Positions 37,398 to 46,859 of a stretch of 63,878 bases of DNA are shown here, one piece after another (the first letter of the stretch is position 1; each line of letters begins with the position of its first letter). Position numbers and translations under genes: made by a program. Location: NCBI GenBank assembly GCA_021846565.1, contig JAJZWS010000012.1, positions 1 through 63,878 of the forward strand, read 5' to 3'. Below the pieces are notes generated by a model. It saw only the letters and a program-made list of their open reading frames with translations. It was not told the origin of the DNA and made no database searches. This DNA comes from Bacillota bacterium (GTDB taxonomy: Bacteria > Bacillota > Sulfobacillia > Sulfobacillales > JAIMBI01).

Positions 37398-38261
37398 TCA
37401 AACTTCCAGCCGTCCGATGAGCGCTTCCGCGCCGCCTACTGCGGCAATGTAGTCGGCATGTCGGTCACCGATGAACCGGTCCACGTACGCCGCCCAGCTG
37501 GCGGGGTCGCGTGCGGCCGTCAGGTAGTCCTGCACGTGCCGCAGGTCGGCGCGATAGTACGGCGCACAGCCCGTGAAGTGGGCTCCCCACTGCGCCTCGA
37601 CGACACCGTCGACGTGAATGCGGTGAATCTGCACGTCGCGTCCGTAGCGCTGCAGCTCCTCGGCCGACACGACCCGCTCGGCGGACAGGATCGTCCGCTT
37701 GGCGGCTTTGGCGCACAGCACGTCGACGTGCCCGTCACCAAGGATCACGCCGTTGCCCTGGGGATCCGCCAGGTTCACGTGAATCAGGGCAAAGTCCGGA
37801 GCCAGGGCGGGCACCGCCACCAGCGTCTCGCCGCCAAAGGGATCCGGAAAGCGGCGAAAGGCGTCGTTCACTGCCAGCACGTCGGTCCCCAGGCCCACGT
37901 GCGTGGGCAAAAACGGCACGCGTTTGACGGTGGCGTCCAAGCCCGCCATCACGGTGAACTCGGTCCACTCCTGGAAAGCGACGCTGCCGGATTCGCGCGC
38001 GCGTCGAAAGTGCGGCGCCAGTCCCATGATTTCAAAGCCCACGAAGGCATAAACCACCTGGCGGACCTTTTCGGTGCCCAGCAACAGATCCACCTCGGGA
38101 CCGCCCACGTCCACGATGAGCCGAAAGTCCCCGCGGCCCCGCGCTGCCAGCGCCCGCACCAGGCTCATGGGCTTGCGGGACAGGGATGAGCCGCCCACCG
38201 CGATGGTGGCGCCCGCCGGAATGGCGTCCACCACCTCATCGATGCGCATCAATTTGTTCAT
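37398..38261 (-). CDS. CoA-transferase-family alpha subunit, IpdA-like
   Basis: This 287-residue alpha partner has the glycine-rich start AIPAGATIAVGGSSLSRKPM, then DVGGPEVDLLLGTEKVRQVV, YAFVGFE, RVPFLPTHVGLGTDVLAVND and LIHVNLADPQGNGVI. These follow the order of IpdA rather than that of acetate or 3-oxoacid CoA transferases. The ATG lies behind AGGAGGTTCAC. With the beta gene, enoyl-CoA hydratase and three SDRs it forms one leftward operon. Confidence 0.86.
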   Translation of the reverse strand: MNKLMRIDEVVDAIPAGATIAVGGSSLSRKPMSLVRALAARGRGDFRLIVDVGGPEVDLLLGTEKVRQVVYAFVGFEIMGLAPHFRRARESGSVAFQEWTEFTVMAGLDATVKRVPFLPTHVGLGTDVLAVNDAFRRFPDPFGGETLVAVPALAPDFALIHVNLADPQGNGVILGDGHVDVLCAKAAKRTILSAERVVSAEELQRYGRDVQIHRIHVDGVVEAQWGAHFTGCAPYYRADLRHVQDYLTAARDPASWAAYVDRFIGDRHADYIAAVGGAEALIGRLEV

Positions 38262-38333
38262 GTGAACCTCCTCGCTGGCCTTTTCGGTCGCTCGGGCCGC
38301 TGCTCCTGGGCCGCCCGCGGGTGCGGAGGCGCC

Positions 38334-39122
38334 CTATCGGATGTCCTCAAACGGGCCGGAGGCCAAAGACAGCCCCCCGTCCACGCGAATGACCTGGCCG
38401 GTGACAAAGCGGGCCAGATCACTCGCCAGCCAGACGGCCGCGCCGGCGACATCCTCCGGCTCGCCCATGCGGCCCAAGGGCGTGTCTCGCCGCACGGCCT
38501 GGTCCAACCGGTCGTACGTGTCCCGGAGATAATAGCGAGCCGAGTCGGTCGCGATGACTCCGGGTGAGATGCAGTTGGCGGTGATGCCGTCCGCTCCCAG
38601 CTCGTACGCCAAGTAGCGGGTCCACGTTTCCACCGCGCCTTTGGCCGACCCCAGTGCGGCGTAGTTGGCCAGCGTGAACTGGGTGCCGTGGCCCGACACG
38701 GTGATGATGCGGCCCGGACGGCCCGCCATGAGCGGGGCCGCCTCTTGGACCGCCAGCATCAGGCTCCGGACGATGAGATTAAATGTCCGCTCAAAGTGGT
38801 GGGGCCGCATCGCCACGGTGGGCTTGAACGCGGTGGCGGCCGCGTTGGCCACGTAGATGTCGAGGCCGCCCACAGCGTCGCGCACCGTGCGGAACAGCGC
38901 GGCAATCTCCCCGGGCTCCTCCAGATTGGCCCCCACCACCCAAGCCCGCCGGCCGCGGGTCCGAACGCCCAGGGCCGTCTCCTCCGCCAGGTCCTGCGCC
39001 TGGTGGTAGTGCACCACCACGTCCGCCCCCTGGTCCGCCATCGCCCAGGCGGTGGCGCGCCCGATGCCGCGCGAGCTGCCGGTGATGAGCGCCACCCGTC
39101 CAGCCAGCAGGGGGCCGCTCAT
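38334..39122 (-). CDS. Short-chain dehydrogenase/reductase (SDR 2)
   Basis: This 262-residue SDR has the cofactor loop TGSSRGIG, the segment VANAAATAF in place of the usual NNAG and the late motif ISPGVIATDS. The Tyr-Lys pair is present as YAALGSAKGAV, with a longer spacing than YxxxK, which is atypical and resembles enoyl-reductase-like members. The ATG overlaps the preceding SDR stop by four bases. It is probably an acyl-CoA reductase of the same pathway. Confidence 0.85.
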   Translation of the reverse strand: MSGPLLAGRVALITGSSRGIGRATAWAMADQGADVVVHYHQAQDLAEETALGVRTRGRRAWVVGANLEEPGEIAALFRTVRDAVGGLDIYVANAAATAFKPTVAMRPHHFERTFNLIVRSLMLAVQEAAPLMAGRPGRIITVSGHGTQFTLANYAALGSAKGAVETWTRYLAYELGADGITANCISPGVIATDSARYYLRDTYDRLDQAVRRDTPLGRMGEPEDVAGAAVWLASDLARFVTGQVIRVDGGLSLASGPFEDIR

Positions 39123-39901
39123 GAGGAGAGCCCCTTGCCCAGCCACTCGCCGCCGTCAATCACCAGCACCTCGCCGGTGATGAAGTCGGCATACGGCGAC
39201 AGGAGATACCCAGCCGCGTTGGCCACTTCTTCGACCGTGCCAAAGCGGCCGCGGGGAATTTTGGCCAGCAGCCGCGCTGCCGACGCGTCGTCGGGCCAGA
39301 GACCGGCCCGGGCGCCCTCGGTGTCGGTCGGGCCGGGGCAGACCGCATTGACGCGAATGCCTTTTTCGGCCCACTCCACGGCCAGCGTGCGCGTGAGCGT
39401 GACCACGCCCGCCTTGGCCACGGCCGAATGCAGGTTTTTGGGCCCCCCCATCCAGGCGTAGCTGGCGACGATGCTGACAATGCTGCCGCCGTGGCCGGCG
39501 GCCATCATCGCTAGGCCGGCCGCGCGGGTACAATAAAATGTCCCGTGCAGCACGCTGGCGACGACGGCGTTGAAGCCATTGACCGACAACTTCTCCGCGT
39601 CCACGGTGAAGTTGCCCGCAGCCGCGTTGACCAGCAGGTGCAGTCCGCCAAACTTGGCTTGGGCCTGCTGCATGAGCTGGTCCACCTGGTCGGGCTGGCG
39701 CACGTCGGTAGGTACCCCAATGGCGGAAATTCCTTCCGCCTGAAGCCGCTCGGCCGCCGGGTGCACATGTTCGGGATTTCGGCCGGCCAACACCACCCGC
39801 GCGCCGTGGCGCCCCAGCATCTCGGCGATGCCGAACCCAATCCCGGTCCCTCCGCCAGTGACGACGGCCACTTGGCCGGCAAACGTTTCTTCTGGCAACA
39901 C
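39119..39901 (-). CDS. SDR related to 2,4-dienoyl-CoA reductase (SDR 3)
   Basis: This is a 260-residue protein starting at a GTG behind GAGGAGGGCTTGGC. The cofactor loop is TGGGTGIG. NAAAGNF and HSAVAKAGVVTLTRTLAVEW replace NNAG and YxxxK, the pattern of FadH/YkuF-type 2,4-dienoyl-CoA reductases. The C-terminus is ITGEVLVIDGGEWLG. Family enzymes reduce dienoyl-CoA intermediates with NADPH. It sits between the enoyl-CoA hydratase and SDR 2. Confidence 0.87.
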   Translation of the reverse strand: MLPEETFAGQVAVVTGGGTGIGFGIAEMLGRHGARVVLAGRNPEHVHPAAERLQAEGISAIGVPTDVRQPDQVDQLMQQAQAKFGGLHLLVNAAAGNFTVDAEKLSVNGFNAVVASVLHGTFYCTRAAGLAMMAAGHGGSIVSIVASYAWMGGPKNLHSAVAKAGVVTLTRTLAVEWAEKGIRVNAVCPGPTDTEGARAGLWPDDASAARLLAKIPRGRFGTVEEVANAAGYLLSPYADFITGEVLVIDGGEWLGKGLSS

Positions 39902-39982
39902 GCCAAGCCCTCCTCGCGAAACCATCAATTAGAACCAGGTCACAATTTTTGTCGAACCGCAGACCACGGTCGGGCATCGGGG

Positions 39983-40855
39983 CTACTGGCCGCGAAATGT
40001 GGGAGCGCGCTTGGACAAAAAAGCGTTCAGCGCCTCGCGGTGGTCCTGGGTGGCCCCCAAGCGATCCTGCCACTCCGCCTCCAACGCCACCACCTCCTCG
40101 AACGAGGCATCAGCCGCGGCCTGAAGAATGGCCTTGATGCCGGCCTGAGCCATCGGGGCCCCGATGGCCAAGCGGGCGGCGTAGGCCGACGCTGCGGCCG
40201 CCAGGGCCGCAGCGTCCTCGCTGACGCGGGCCACGAGACCCAAGGCCAGCGCCTCCGCCGCGTCCAGCGGCTGACCGGTTAGGCTGAGCTCCATGGCTTT
40301 GGAGAAGCCCAGGAGACGCACCAGGTGATGGGACGCCCCCGAGTCCGGAACCAGGCCCACGCCCACAAACGCCGCGATGAAGCGGGTGCGGGCCTCCGCC
40401 AGACGAATGTCCGCCGCCAGCGCCAGCGACAGTCCGCCGCCCGCGGCCGCGCCGTTGACGGCCGCCACCACCGGCTTGGGCAGCTTGCGCACCGCCTCGA
40501 CCAGCGGGGCCCATTCGTCGTAAATCAGGCGCGCCAGAGCCGGCGGCGCCGCCTCATAGTCGCTGACCAGTTCCGCCACGTCCTGCCCGACCGAGAATGC
40601 CCGCCCGGCCCCCGTGAGCAACACGACCCGGACGGCGTCGTCATCGCGCGCCCGGTCCAGTGCCTCACTGAGCGCGTGGCGGGCGGGGCGGTTTAAGGCA
40701 TTTAAGGCCGCGGGTCGGTTCAGCGTGATCGTAGCCACGTGGTCTGCGACGGCGTAGCGTACCAATTCCTCTGATTCTGGGACATCCTGCGCGTCGATGA
40801 CGATCCCTCCCCGAGGCCAGCAACGATTTGGCGGGTCCACGCATACAATTCTCAA
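39983..40855 (-). CDS. Enoyl-CoA hydratase/isomerase (crotonase family)
   Basis: This crotonase-fold protein of up to 290 residues heads the operon. The core begins VRYAVADHVATITLNRPAAL and includes the oxyanion-hole segments GRAFSVGQDVAEL and VNGAAAGGGLSLALAADIRL. The place of the first catalytic Glu reads IAAFVGVGLVPDSGASHHL. The start is unclear: TTG 40855 and GTG 40840 lack ribosome binding sites, while GGGGAGGG lies next to a non-canonical ATC near 40804. It may hydrate or hydrolyse a cyclic acyl-CoA. Confidence 0.88.
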   Translation of the reverse strand: MRIVCVDPPNRCWPRGGIVIDAQDVPESEELVRYAVADHVATITLNRPAALNALNRPARHALSEALDRARDDDAVRVVLLTGAGRAFSVGQDVAELVSDYEAAPPALARLIYDEWAPLVEAVRKLPKPVVAAVNGAAAGGGLSLALAADIRLAEARTRFIAAFVGVGLVPDSGASHHLVRLLGFSKAMELSLTGQPLDAAEALALGLVARVSEDAAALAAAASAYAARLAIGAPMAQAGIKAILQAAADASFEEVVALEAEWQDRLGATQDHREALNAFLSKRAPTFRGQ

Positions 40856-40961
40856 TGCCTGGCCGATTTCCTGCCCGCCCGCGGTGTTGCCGCCGAATAT
40901 CGCATGACCAATTTCCGCACGCCGGCCGCTGGTGGCGCATCACGGAGAATCCGCCGTGAGG

Positions 40962-41825
40962 CTACCAGTCGTGGCCGGGCGGGGTGGGCTCTGGCACCCA
41001 CGTGTGCCACCGGGCGTCGTCCGTGATGTTGGGGACGTTCAGCATGCGCAGCTGATCGGTTGTGAGCGGGAACGCCGGGACGCGCTCGCCCAGGGACACC
41101 AGAGGGCGCATGAGCCCGAGCGGCATGTGCAGCTTGGGCACCGGCGGCCGGCGGCCGGCCACCTCCGCCACCCAGTCGATCATGGCGTCCAGCGTCATGC
41201 GCACCGGGCCCCCAATTTCGTAGACCTGGCCCGCGACGTCCTGGGCGGGAGCAGACAGCAGGGACGCCAGCACGGTGGCGAGGTTGCCGCGAAACACGGG
41301 GTCAAACAGCGCGTGCCCGTCACCGGGCACCGGCACTACCGGGTTTTTCGCCAGGCCCGACAGCGTGGCGAAAAAGTCGGCGTGCCCGCCGAACACCAGC
41401 GAGGGCCGCACGACGACGGCCTGGGGCAGCCGCTCACGCACCAGCTGCTCCGCCTCCCACTTGGTTTCGAAGTAGCGGCTCCCGCCACGCGGGCTCACCC
41501 CGAGGGCGGACATCTGCACGTAGCGGGGGGTGCCGGCCTTCAGCGCCGCCTCCACCAGTTTGGCGGTAGCATCCACGTGCAGTGCCTGGTACGTGATGCC
41601 TTCAGCGGGCGTCTCGCGAATAATCCCCACCAGGTTCAGCACACCGTCGACGCCATCCAACAAGGACCCCACCGGATCGCGCTGCATGTTCAGCGCCACC
41701 CCGTGGGCGCCGGTTGCCGCGCGGCCGTGCCGGCTCACGGCCACCACACTGTGTCCCTGCGCACGGATGGCCCCCTGCACCGCCTCACCGATGTACCCGC
41801 TGGCCCCCAGCACGACAAACCGCAT
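40962..41825 (-). CDS. NAD(P)-binding epimerase/NDUFA9-like protein
   Basis: This 287-residue protein has a Rossmann start MRFVVLGASGYIGEAVQGAI, then YVQMSALGVS, FETKWEAEQLVRE and VVRPSLVFGG. These resemble atypical SDRs of the NmrA/NDUFA9 class. The catalytic Tyr is absent from the usual position (RYFETKWEAE gives Y-F-E-T-K, so the YxxxK spacing is retained one residue off). The ATG is behind GGAGAGGTGCATCCC. It is separate from the operon on its left by about 100 bases. Role unknown. Confidence 0.85.
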   Translation of the reverse strand: MRFVVLGASGYIGEAVQGAIRAQGHSVVAVSRHGRAATGAHGVALNMQRDPVGSLLDGVDGVLNLVGIIRETPAEGITYQALHVDATAKLVEAALKAGTPRYVQMSALGVSPRGGSRYFETKWEAEQLVRERLPQAVVVRPSLVFGGHADFFATLSGLAKNPVVPVPGDGHALFDPVFRGNLATVLASLLSAPAQDVAGQVYEIGGPVRMTLDAMIDWVAEVAGRRPPVPKLHMPLGLMRPLVSLGERVPAFPLTTDQLRMLNVPNITDDARWHTWVPEPTPPGHDW

Positions 41826-42008
41826 GGGATGCACCTCTCCTTCGCCCATCGCTGGCCGCCCCACCACCAACTTCCAGCCACCCTCTCATGCTACCAGTTT
41901 ACTGGCTGGGAACCCCGGAAAAGGCGCCACGTTGTGTAGGCCGGTGGCGTTTTGCCAAGAGACGCCGGCGCCCGTCGGCGCAAGTGGGGCACAGAGGGGT
42001 CGCGTCGG

Positions 42009-42880
42009 GTGGTTGGGGGATTGAAGCGCTGGCGATGGGCCGCCGCGGCGGTGGCCGGCGTACTTGGGGCGACCGCCGCGCTGGTGGTGGCGCACGCGCC
42101 GCCCTCGGTGCCCGCAGTGGTCGAGACGCGCGCCGCCGCGTTGCCGGCGCCTCCGGCGGGCTGGAACACCACTCGCACGGGGGGGGCGGGCGCTCGAGCA
42201 GGCCAACCAGGCGTGTGCGTTCCAGGAGCCGTACACGCTGTGGGAACGGGCTCGGGGCGGCGGATGGCGGCCCGTCGTTCGAGGCCCGAGCGCCTGCACT
42301 CCTGCGGGGGGGCCGCAGGCGCGGCTCGGACCGTCGGGATATCCCCGGGCGCTGGCGGTCGGGCCCCAGGGTAGTCCCTGCTGGCGGTGTGGAGCCCAGC
42401 GGGCGGATACCTGCGTGTGGTGCAGGTGAGCGCCTCCGGCTCCATCAGGACGGTGGCCAGCCTGCCCGCCCTCGGGACCGGCATGGCATCGGTCGAGCTG
42501 GGGCCGGCCCCGAGGTCCGGCCACTGGACGCTGAGCTACACCGTCCAGAATGGATCCCAGTCTACGGTGTGGACCGTCACCCTGATCCACACCACCAGCG
42601 GCGCCTGGCACACCGTTCCCCACGCGCGAGGGCGCGGGTGAGCAACTGGCCCTGCCGAGCGGCGTGCTGTGGACCGCGGGTGGGACCCCTGGGCAGTGGC
42701 AGGGCGATGCGGTGTCACTCCAGGTGGTGGGCACGCCGGCTGGGCATCCCTACGGGACCAGCCTGGTCGGCAACCACGCCGAGATTCTGCAACAGGGATT
42801 TCGACACGTCGCGGGCCACCGGGTATATACGGTTCTGGTGAAGCAAACGCCGCGGCCGCCAGCCATCAGCCGTCCTAGGA
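42009..42880 (+). pseudogene. Decayed membrane-anchored protein of unknown function
   Basis: Consecutive fragments in different frames form one broken protein. An anchor helix (WRWAAAAVAGVLGATAALVV) is followed by ALEQANQACAFQEPYTLWER, then GGYLRVVQVSASGSIRTVAS, SGHWTLSYTVQNGSQSTVWT and AVSLQVVGTPAGHPYGTSLV. At least three frame changes are needed to join them. The pieces look like a secreted beta-rich protein. No family is recognised. No intact gene is seen up to the toxin gene at 43114. Confidence 0.55.
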
Positions 42881-43113
42881 GTGGTGGGTCGTGCCGTGGC
42901 GGCCGCTGGCCGGAGCCGAGGACTGGGCTTACGCGGTGGTCATCACGGTGCCCACGGGAGAAGCGGCCTGGCCCCCCTGGGCGTCCCGGATAAGAGCCAG
43001 AAACACCGCCACCATGGGCGCTCCGCCTCCTGGCGCGCATTCCCTCGGGGACGATCCGACGGCCGGACCCGCTGCAGATATAGGCGCGGGATACCGTCCA
43101 GCAACCGCGTGGC

Positions 43114-43509
43114 CTAGCGGCACAGCCGGACACGCACTCCAGGAACGGCCGTCCAGGCGCGGTCCGCCGTCAGCGCGACCGCGGACGCGCGCATGGCCAG
43201 AGCCAGACACGCTCGGTCGCCCAGCGACAGGCCCAGACGGCGCGTATCCACCCATAACCGTGCGGCGAGCACCGCTTGGTCCATGTCGAACGGCACGAGC
43301 GTGATGGCGTCGAGTAAGCCCACGCCCTTCATGCGGTCGACGGCCATTGTGGGGTCGATGCCACGGGCGTGCAGGCGAGTGAGCACCTCAGCCCAGTTGA
43401 CGGCAGACACGGCACATTGGCCGTCTAAATGTTCACGCACCGCGTCGGCCCCTGGTTCATCGAAGAAGAGAGCGAGGAGGGCAGACGCGTCCAGGACCGT
43501 GTCAATCAC
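43114..43509 (-). CDS. vapC: VapC family PIN-domain toxin
   Basis: This 131-residue PIN ribonuclease has the acidic site residues in TVLDASALLALFFDEP, NWAEVLTRL, LSLGDRACLALAM and LTADRAW. It starts at a GTG that overlaps the end of the AbrB-type antitoxin by four bases. It appears intact, so it should be toxic without its partner. Confidence 0.9.
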   Translation of the reverse strand: MIDTVLDASALLALFFDEPGADAVREHLDGQCAVSAVNWAEVLTRLHARGIDPTMAVDRMKGVGLLDAITLVPFDMDQAVLAARLWVDTRRLGLSLGDRACLALAMRASAVALTADRAWTAVPGVRVRLCR

Positions 43510-43769
43510 TCGTCGACCGTGTCCTCGCGCCGTGCCTCGGCGCGCCGCTCCGCCAGCAACTCATCCACCGCGCTGTCCCCCTCGCGGCGGTAGTCGCTGA
43601 ACAACCCCCGGGCCGCCTGGAGCTGGTCGCGGAGCGATGCCACGCGCAGATGGCCTTGGGCGGTCACTTCCAGGCTGACACGGTCTCCGGGCCGAAGGCC
43701 GAGACGCCGACGCAGGTCGGCAGGCACCTGAATGCGGGCACGCTGGTCCATCCGGACAACCACGGCCAT
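43506..43769 (-). CDS. AbrB/MazE-type antitoxin
   Basis: This 87-residue protein has a swapped-hairpin AbrB DNA-binding domain at residues 1-48 (MDQRARIQVPADLRRRLGLR, PGDRVSLEVTAQG) and a charged C-terminal tail that should bind the PIN toxin. The ATG lies behind CAAGGGGGCGAGTGGG. Antitoxins of this type usually repress their own operon. Confidence 0.88.
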   Translation of the reverse strand: MAVVVRMDQRARIQVPADLRRRLGLRPGDRVSLEVTAQGHLRVASLRDQLQAARGLFSDYRREGDSAVDELLAERRAEARREDTVDE

Positions 43770-44545
43770 CCCACTCGCCCCCTTGTGCCCACTATTGTAT
43801 CACGGAGCATTTCTGAAAATATGGGCCATCGCGGACACGCCCACAACGAGGTCAAGGAATCGGCGCGGCCGCAGGCGGCACCCGGGCGAGGCCCTCGACG
43901 GCGCTATCCGCCGTGGAGGGCGCTCAGGCCGCCGCGGGTCGCGACGCTGGTAGTTCAGCGCCCGTTGGGTATGGGGGATCGGCTGACGGAGGAGACCGAT
44001 CGTGGTGTGCCGCCACCGATCCCTCGCCCGCGGGCGGTGACCCGTCCGCATTGGCAGCCGATCCCCGTCGCACAGCCCATCACATTCCCCCGGTGGACGC
44101 GCGCAGTGGGTGAAACCGCAGCCCACTTCGGTGCGAGCGTGGGGTCCCTCCCACGCGCCACCCGGCGGTCAAGGGGGAGAGGGTGCCAGCAATGGCAATA
44201 CGCGTGCCCAGCGGTCGTCGTGCACCCGTGCATGTGGCGATTTGCCCGTGGCCCCGATCGATCCGTGGCGCTGCAGGGGCAACCGTCCGCGAGAGCGGGG
44301 CCGCGCAGGTATCCGGGAGCATGGGGAAGTGCCACTGGCTCTCCCGCGCATCATGAGTGCGTCTCTCCTCGACGACGAACCGGGCCGTGCGGATTGCGCA
44401 GCGCGCGCGGATGGCGATGCGCGCCCCCCGATACGCCGGGAGCCAAGACGCTTATCGGCTGGGGCACGTCGACGAGGGGCCGCTGGCGCGGGAGGAGTCC
44501 TGGCCCACGCCCGATGGGACGTCGGCCGCGTGAGCCGGTCGCGAA
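43770..44545 (+). other. Unassigned stretch, possibly decayed coding DNA
   Basis: Open frames occur on both strands but none combines a start signal with a recognisable fold. One plus-strand frame ends with GSQDAYRLGHVDEGPLAREE near 44440-44500, which looks protein-like. The region is flanked by a toxin-antitoxin pair and a transporter and may be a decayed insertion. Confidence 0.4.
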
Positions 44546-46669
44546 TCACGGGTCATGGGATCGCGTCCCCATCGGGTTGGGGCATGGCCCCCAGGGCCAA
44601 AAGGCCCACCGTCCCAACCACACGGTGGAGGACGGCACCAACAGCGTGCGCACCAGCCACGTGTCCAGGAGGATGGCCGCGGTCATGCCGATGGCCAGCG
44701 TCTTCATGATTTCCAGCGGACTCAGGATCAGGGCCAGAAATACCGCCACCATGATCATGCCCGCGCCGGTGATCATGGCGCCGGTTTCCCGCACGCCGGC
44801 GGCGGCCGCTGCGGCCGTGCCGTGGCGGGCCACCATCTCTTCCATGCGGTGCAGCAGGATCACCTCATAGTCCATCGAGAGCCCAAACAGCAGCACAAAC
44901 ACCAGTGGCGTGATGCTGCTGTCGGGAGACAGGGGCAAAAGGCCCAGGCTGCCGCGCTGCACCGTGGCCACCATCACCCCGGCCGTGGCGAGCGCCACCA
45001 GCCCGTCGAACGCGACCCCCAGGAGGGCCTGCCACAGCGACCCGGTGGCCACCAGCAGCACGATGAACGCCACCGCGGCCACCGCCCCGATGATAAACGG
45101 CAGTCGCTGCGCGGTCAGCCGATTGAATCCGTGCAGCAGCGCCGTAACGCCGCCCACCCCGGTGGTGAGGCCGGGCAGCCAGTGGGGGAGCTGGCGGTCC
45201 AGGCGCTGCACCAACGCCAGCGTGGCGGCCGAGTCGGGTCCCTGGCGCGACGTCACGTACAGCACCGCCAGATGAGGCTGGGAGACGGGCGCGGCAAAGC
45301 TGGCCAGCGCGGTGGTGAGCGTCGACGGCACGCCTGGCGTCCGGCGCGCGGCCAGGGCCAGGGCGCGTGGGGACGCGAGCGCGGTGGGCGACTGCACGCT
45401 CTTCACGGTGGGATCGTGGGCGATCAGGGTCGCAATCTGCTGGACGCGGGTCCAGGCGGCCGGCGTGGTCACCCGTTCCGGAAGCTCCATGACAACCGCC
45501 ACGGGCGCGGCAGACCCGGGCCCCAGCACCCGCTGGGCTTCAAACACCGCTTCGCGGAGCGGGTCGTGGGCGGGCAGCAGGACCGCCAGGTTGGCGGGCG
45601 TGCTCATGCGGATGGCCGGGCCCTGGCTCGCCGGTACGCCCAGCAGGACCGCGGCGGCGAGAAAGGCCCACCCGGGATGGCGGCGCACGAAGCCGGCGAG
45701 GCGCTCCCAGAAGCGCGCCGCGCCCCGGACGGGCACGCGCCCCCAGTGAATGCGGGGTCCCAGGGCACTCAGGACGGCTGGCAGCAGCGTGTGCGTGCAG
45801 ACGAGTACCACCGCCACGGTGATAGCCCCGCCCACGGCAATGCCTCGCCAATAGGCGTTGCCGCCCAAAGCCAGCGTGGCCAACGCCAATGCCACCGCGA
45901 GGCCCGAGAACAGCACCGAGCGCCCGGCCTGTCCCATGGCCTCGTGCAGCGCCGTGACCGCGTCCGCGCCAGCGCGTCCCAGGGCTTGCCGGTAGCGCAC
46001 GCTGATGAAGAGCGCATAGTCCACGCCCACGCCCAGGGCCAAAAAGCTCACAATGTCGGTCAGATAGGCCGAGAGCGTCATGCTGTTCTCCAACAGGTCG
46101 ATGACCGCCAGCGCCACCACCGTGCCTACGGCCGCCACGCCCAGCGGCAGCGTGGCGGATGCCACCGTGCCAAACACCAGCAGCAGCAGGACCAGCAGAA
46201 GGGGCAACGCTACCGGCAAACTGGTCGCCAGCGTGGATTTGGTATCGCGAATCACCCGCTGGCCCACGGATAACTGGTTCACCGCCACAAGCGTGGCGCC
46301 CCGGTGGGTGGCGTACGCCGAAAACGCATGCACCGCCGTCCCGGGCACGTGGGTGGGAAAAACGACGGCATTGCCGTCCGACAGTTGGCGGACGTTGGCG
46401 GTCGGGATATGAAAACGACTGGCCCAGGCCTGCACCCGCGCGTACGGCGCGCGTTCCACCAAGAGCGGCGAGGCGGCCGGGGGACCGTGCAGATGGGCCA
46501 GCTGATTGTCGGCCCACACCGCCCGACTGCCGGGGGCGTCGAGTCCGGTGGTGGTCAGGTGGTGGGTGACGTTTTTGGCCAGCGGAGCCGCCGCAAACAG
46601 GACCAATACCCACAGGCCGATAACCCACCAGCGGTGGCGGCCCATGAACACGCCCAACCGTCCCAGCAT
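44546..46669 (-). CDS. MMPL/RND superfamily transporter
   Basis: This 707-residue inner-membrane protein has the duplicated MMPL layout: one N-terminal helix, an extracytoplasmic domain, five helices, then a second copy. Charged transmembrane motifs typical of proton-driven members are visible: FLALGVGVDYALFI in the first half and LFGLSMDYEVILLHR in the second. The ATG lies behind AGGAGGGAGTGC. Such proteins export lipids or drugs. No regulator is adjacent, and a decayed IS lies upstream. Confidence 0.92.
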   Translation of the reverse strand: MLGRLGVFMGRHRWWVIGLWVLVLFAAAPLAKNVTHHLTTTGLDAPGSRAVWADNQLAHLHGPPAASPLLVERAPYARVQAWASRFHIPTANVRQLSDGNAVVFPTHVPGTAVHAFSAYATHRGATLVAVNQLSVGQRVIRDTKSTLATSLPVALPLLLVLLLLVFGTVASATLPLGVAAVGTVVALAVIDLLENSMTLSAYLTDIVSFLALGVGVDYALFISVRYRQALGRAGADAVTALHEAMGQAGRSVLFSGLAVALALATLALGGNAYWRGIAVGGAITVAVVLVCTHTLLPAVLSALGPRIHWGRVPVRGAARFWERLAGFVRRHPGWAFLAAAVLLGVPASQGPAIRMSTPANLAVLLPAHDPLREAVFEAQRVLGPGSAAPVAVVMELPERVTTPAAWTRVQQIATLIAHDPTVKSVQSPTALASPRALALAARRTPGVPSTLTTALASFAAPVSQPHLAVLYVTSRQGPDSAATLALVQRLDRQLPHWLPGLTTGVGGVTALLHGFNRLTAQRLPFIIGAVAAVAFIVLLVATGSLWQALLGVAFDGLVALATAGVMVATVQRGSLGLLPLSPDSSITPLVFVLLFGLSMDYEVILLHRMEEMVARHGTAAAAAAGVRETGAMITGAGMIMVAVFLALILSPLEIMKTLAIGMTAAILLDTWLVRTLLVPSSTVWLGRWAFWPWGPCPNPMGTRSHDP

Positions 46670-46859
46670 GCACTCCCTCCTCTGACTCCCAAGGGCAGAG
46701 CCGGCCTGCCGCCCATGATACCCCCACCCAGGGGGCGGCTCGGCGCCGTGGCACGTTGAGGCCGATGACTGCGCCCCCGTGTGAGCTTCCGCGGCCGGAC
46801 CGATGCGGTGGGCGTCGGGTGGGTGGGCCAGACGGTGGCCGTGGTCTATGCCCCTCGGA

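Noticed and set aside
42929-43020. A minus-strand fragment MVAVFLALIRDAQGG resembling part of the MMPL transporter
   Set aside because: Only about ten residues match before similarity stops, too short to call a duplication.
44555-46273. A 572-codon plus-strand frame opposite the MMPL transporter
   Set aside because: The product is low-complexity Gly/His/Gln/Arg; the minus strand encodes a clear membrane transporter.
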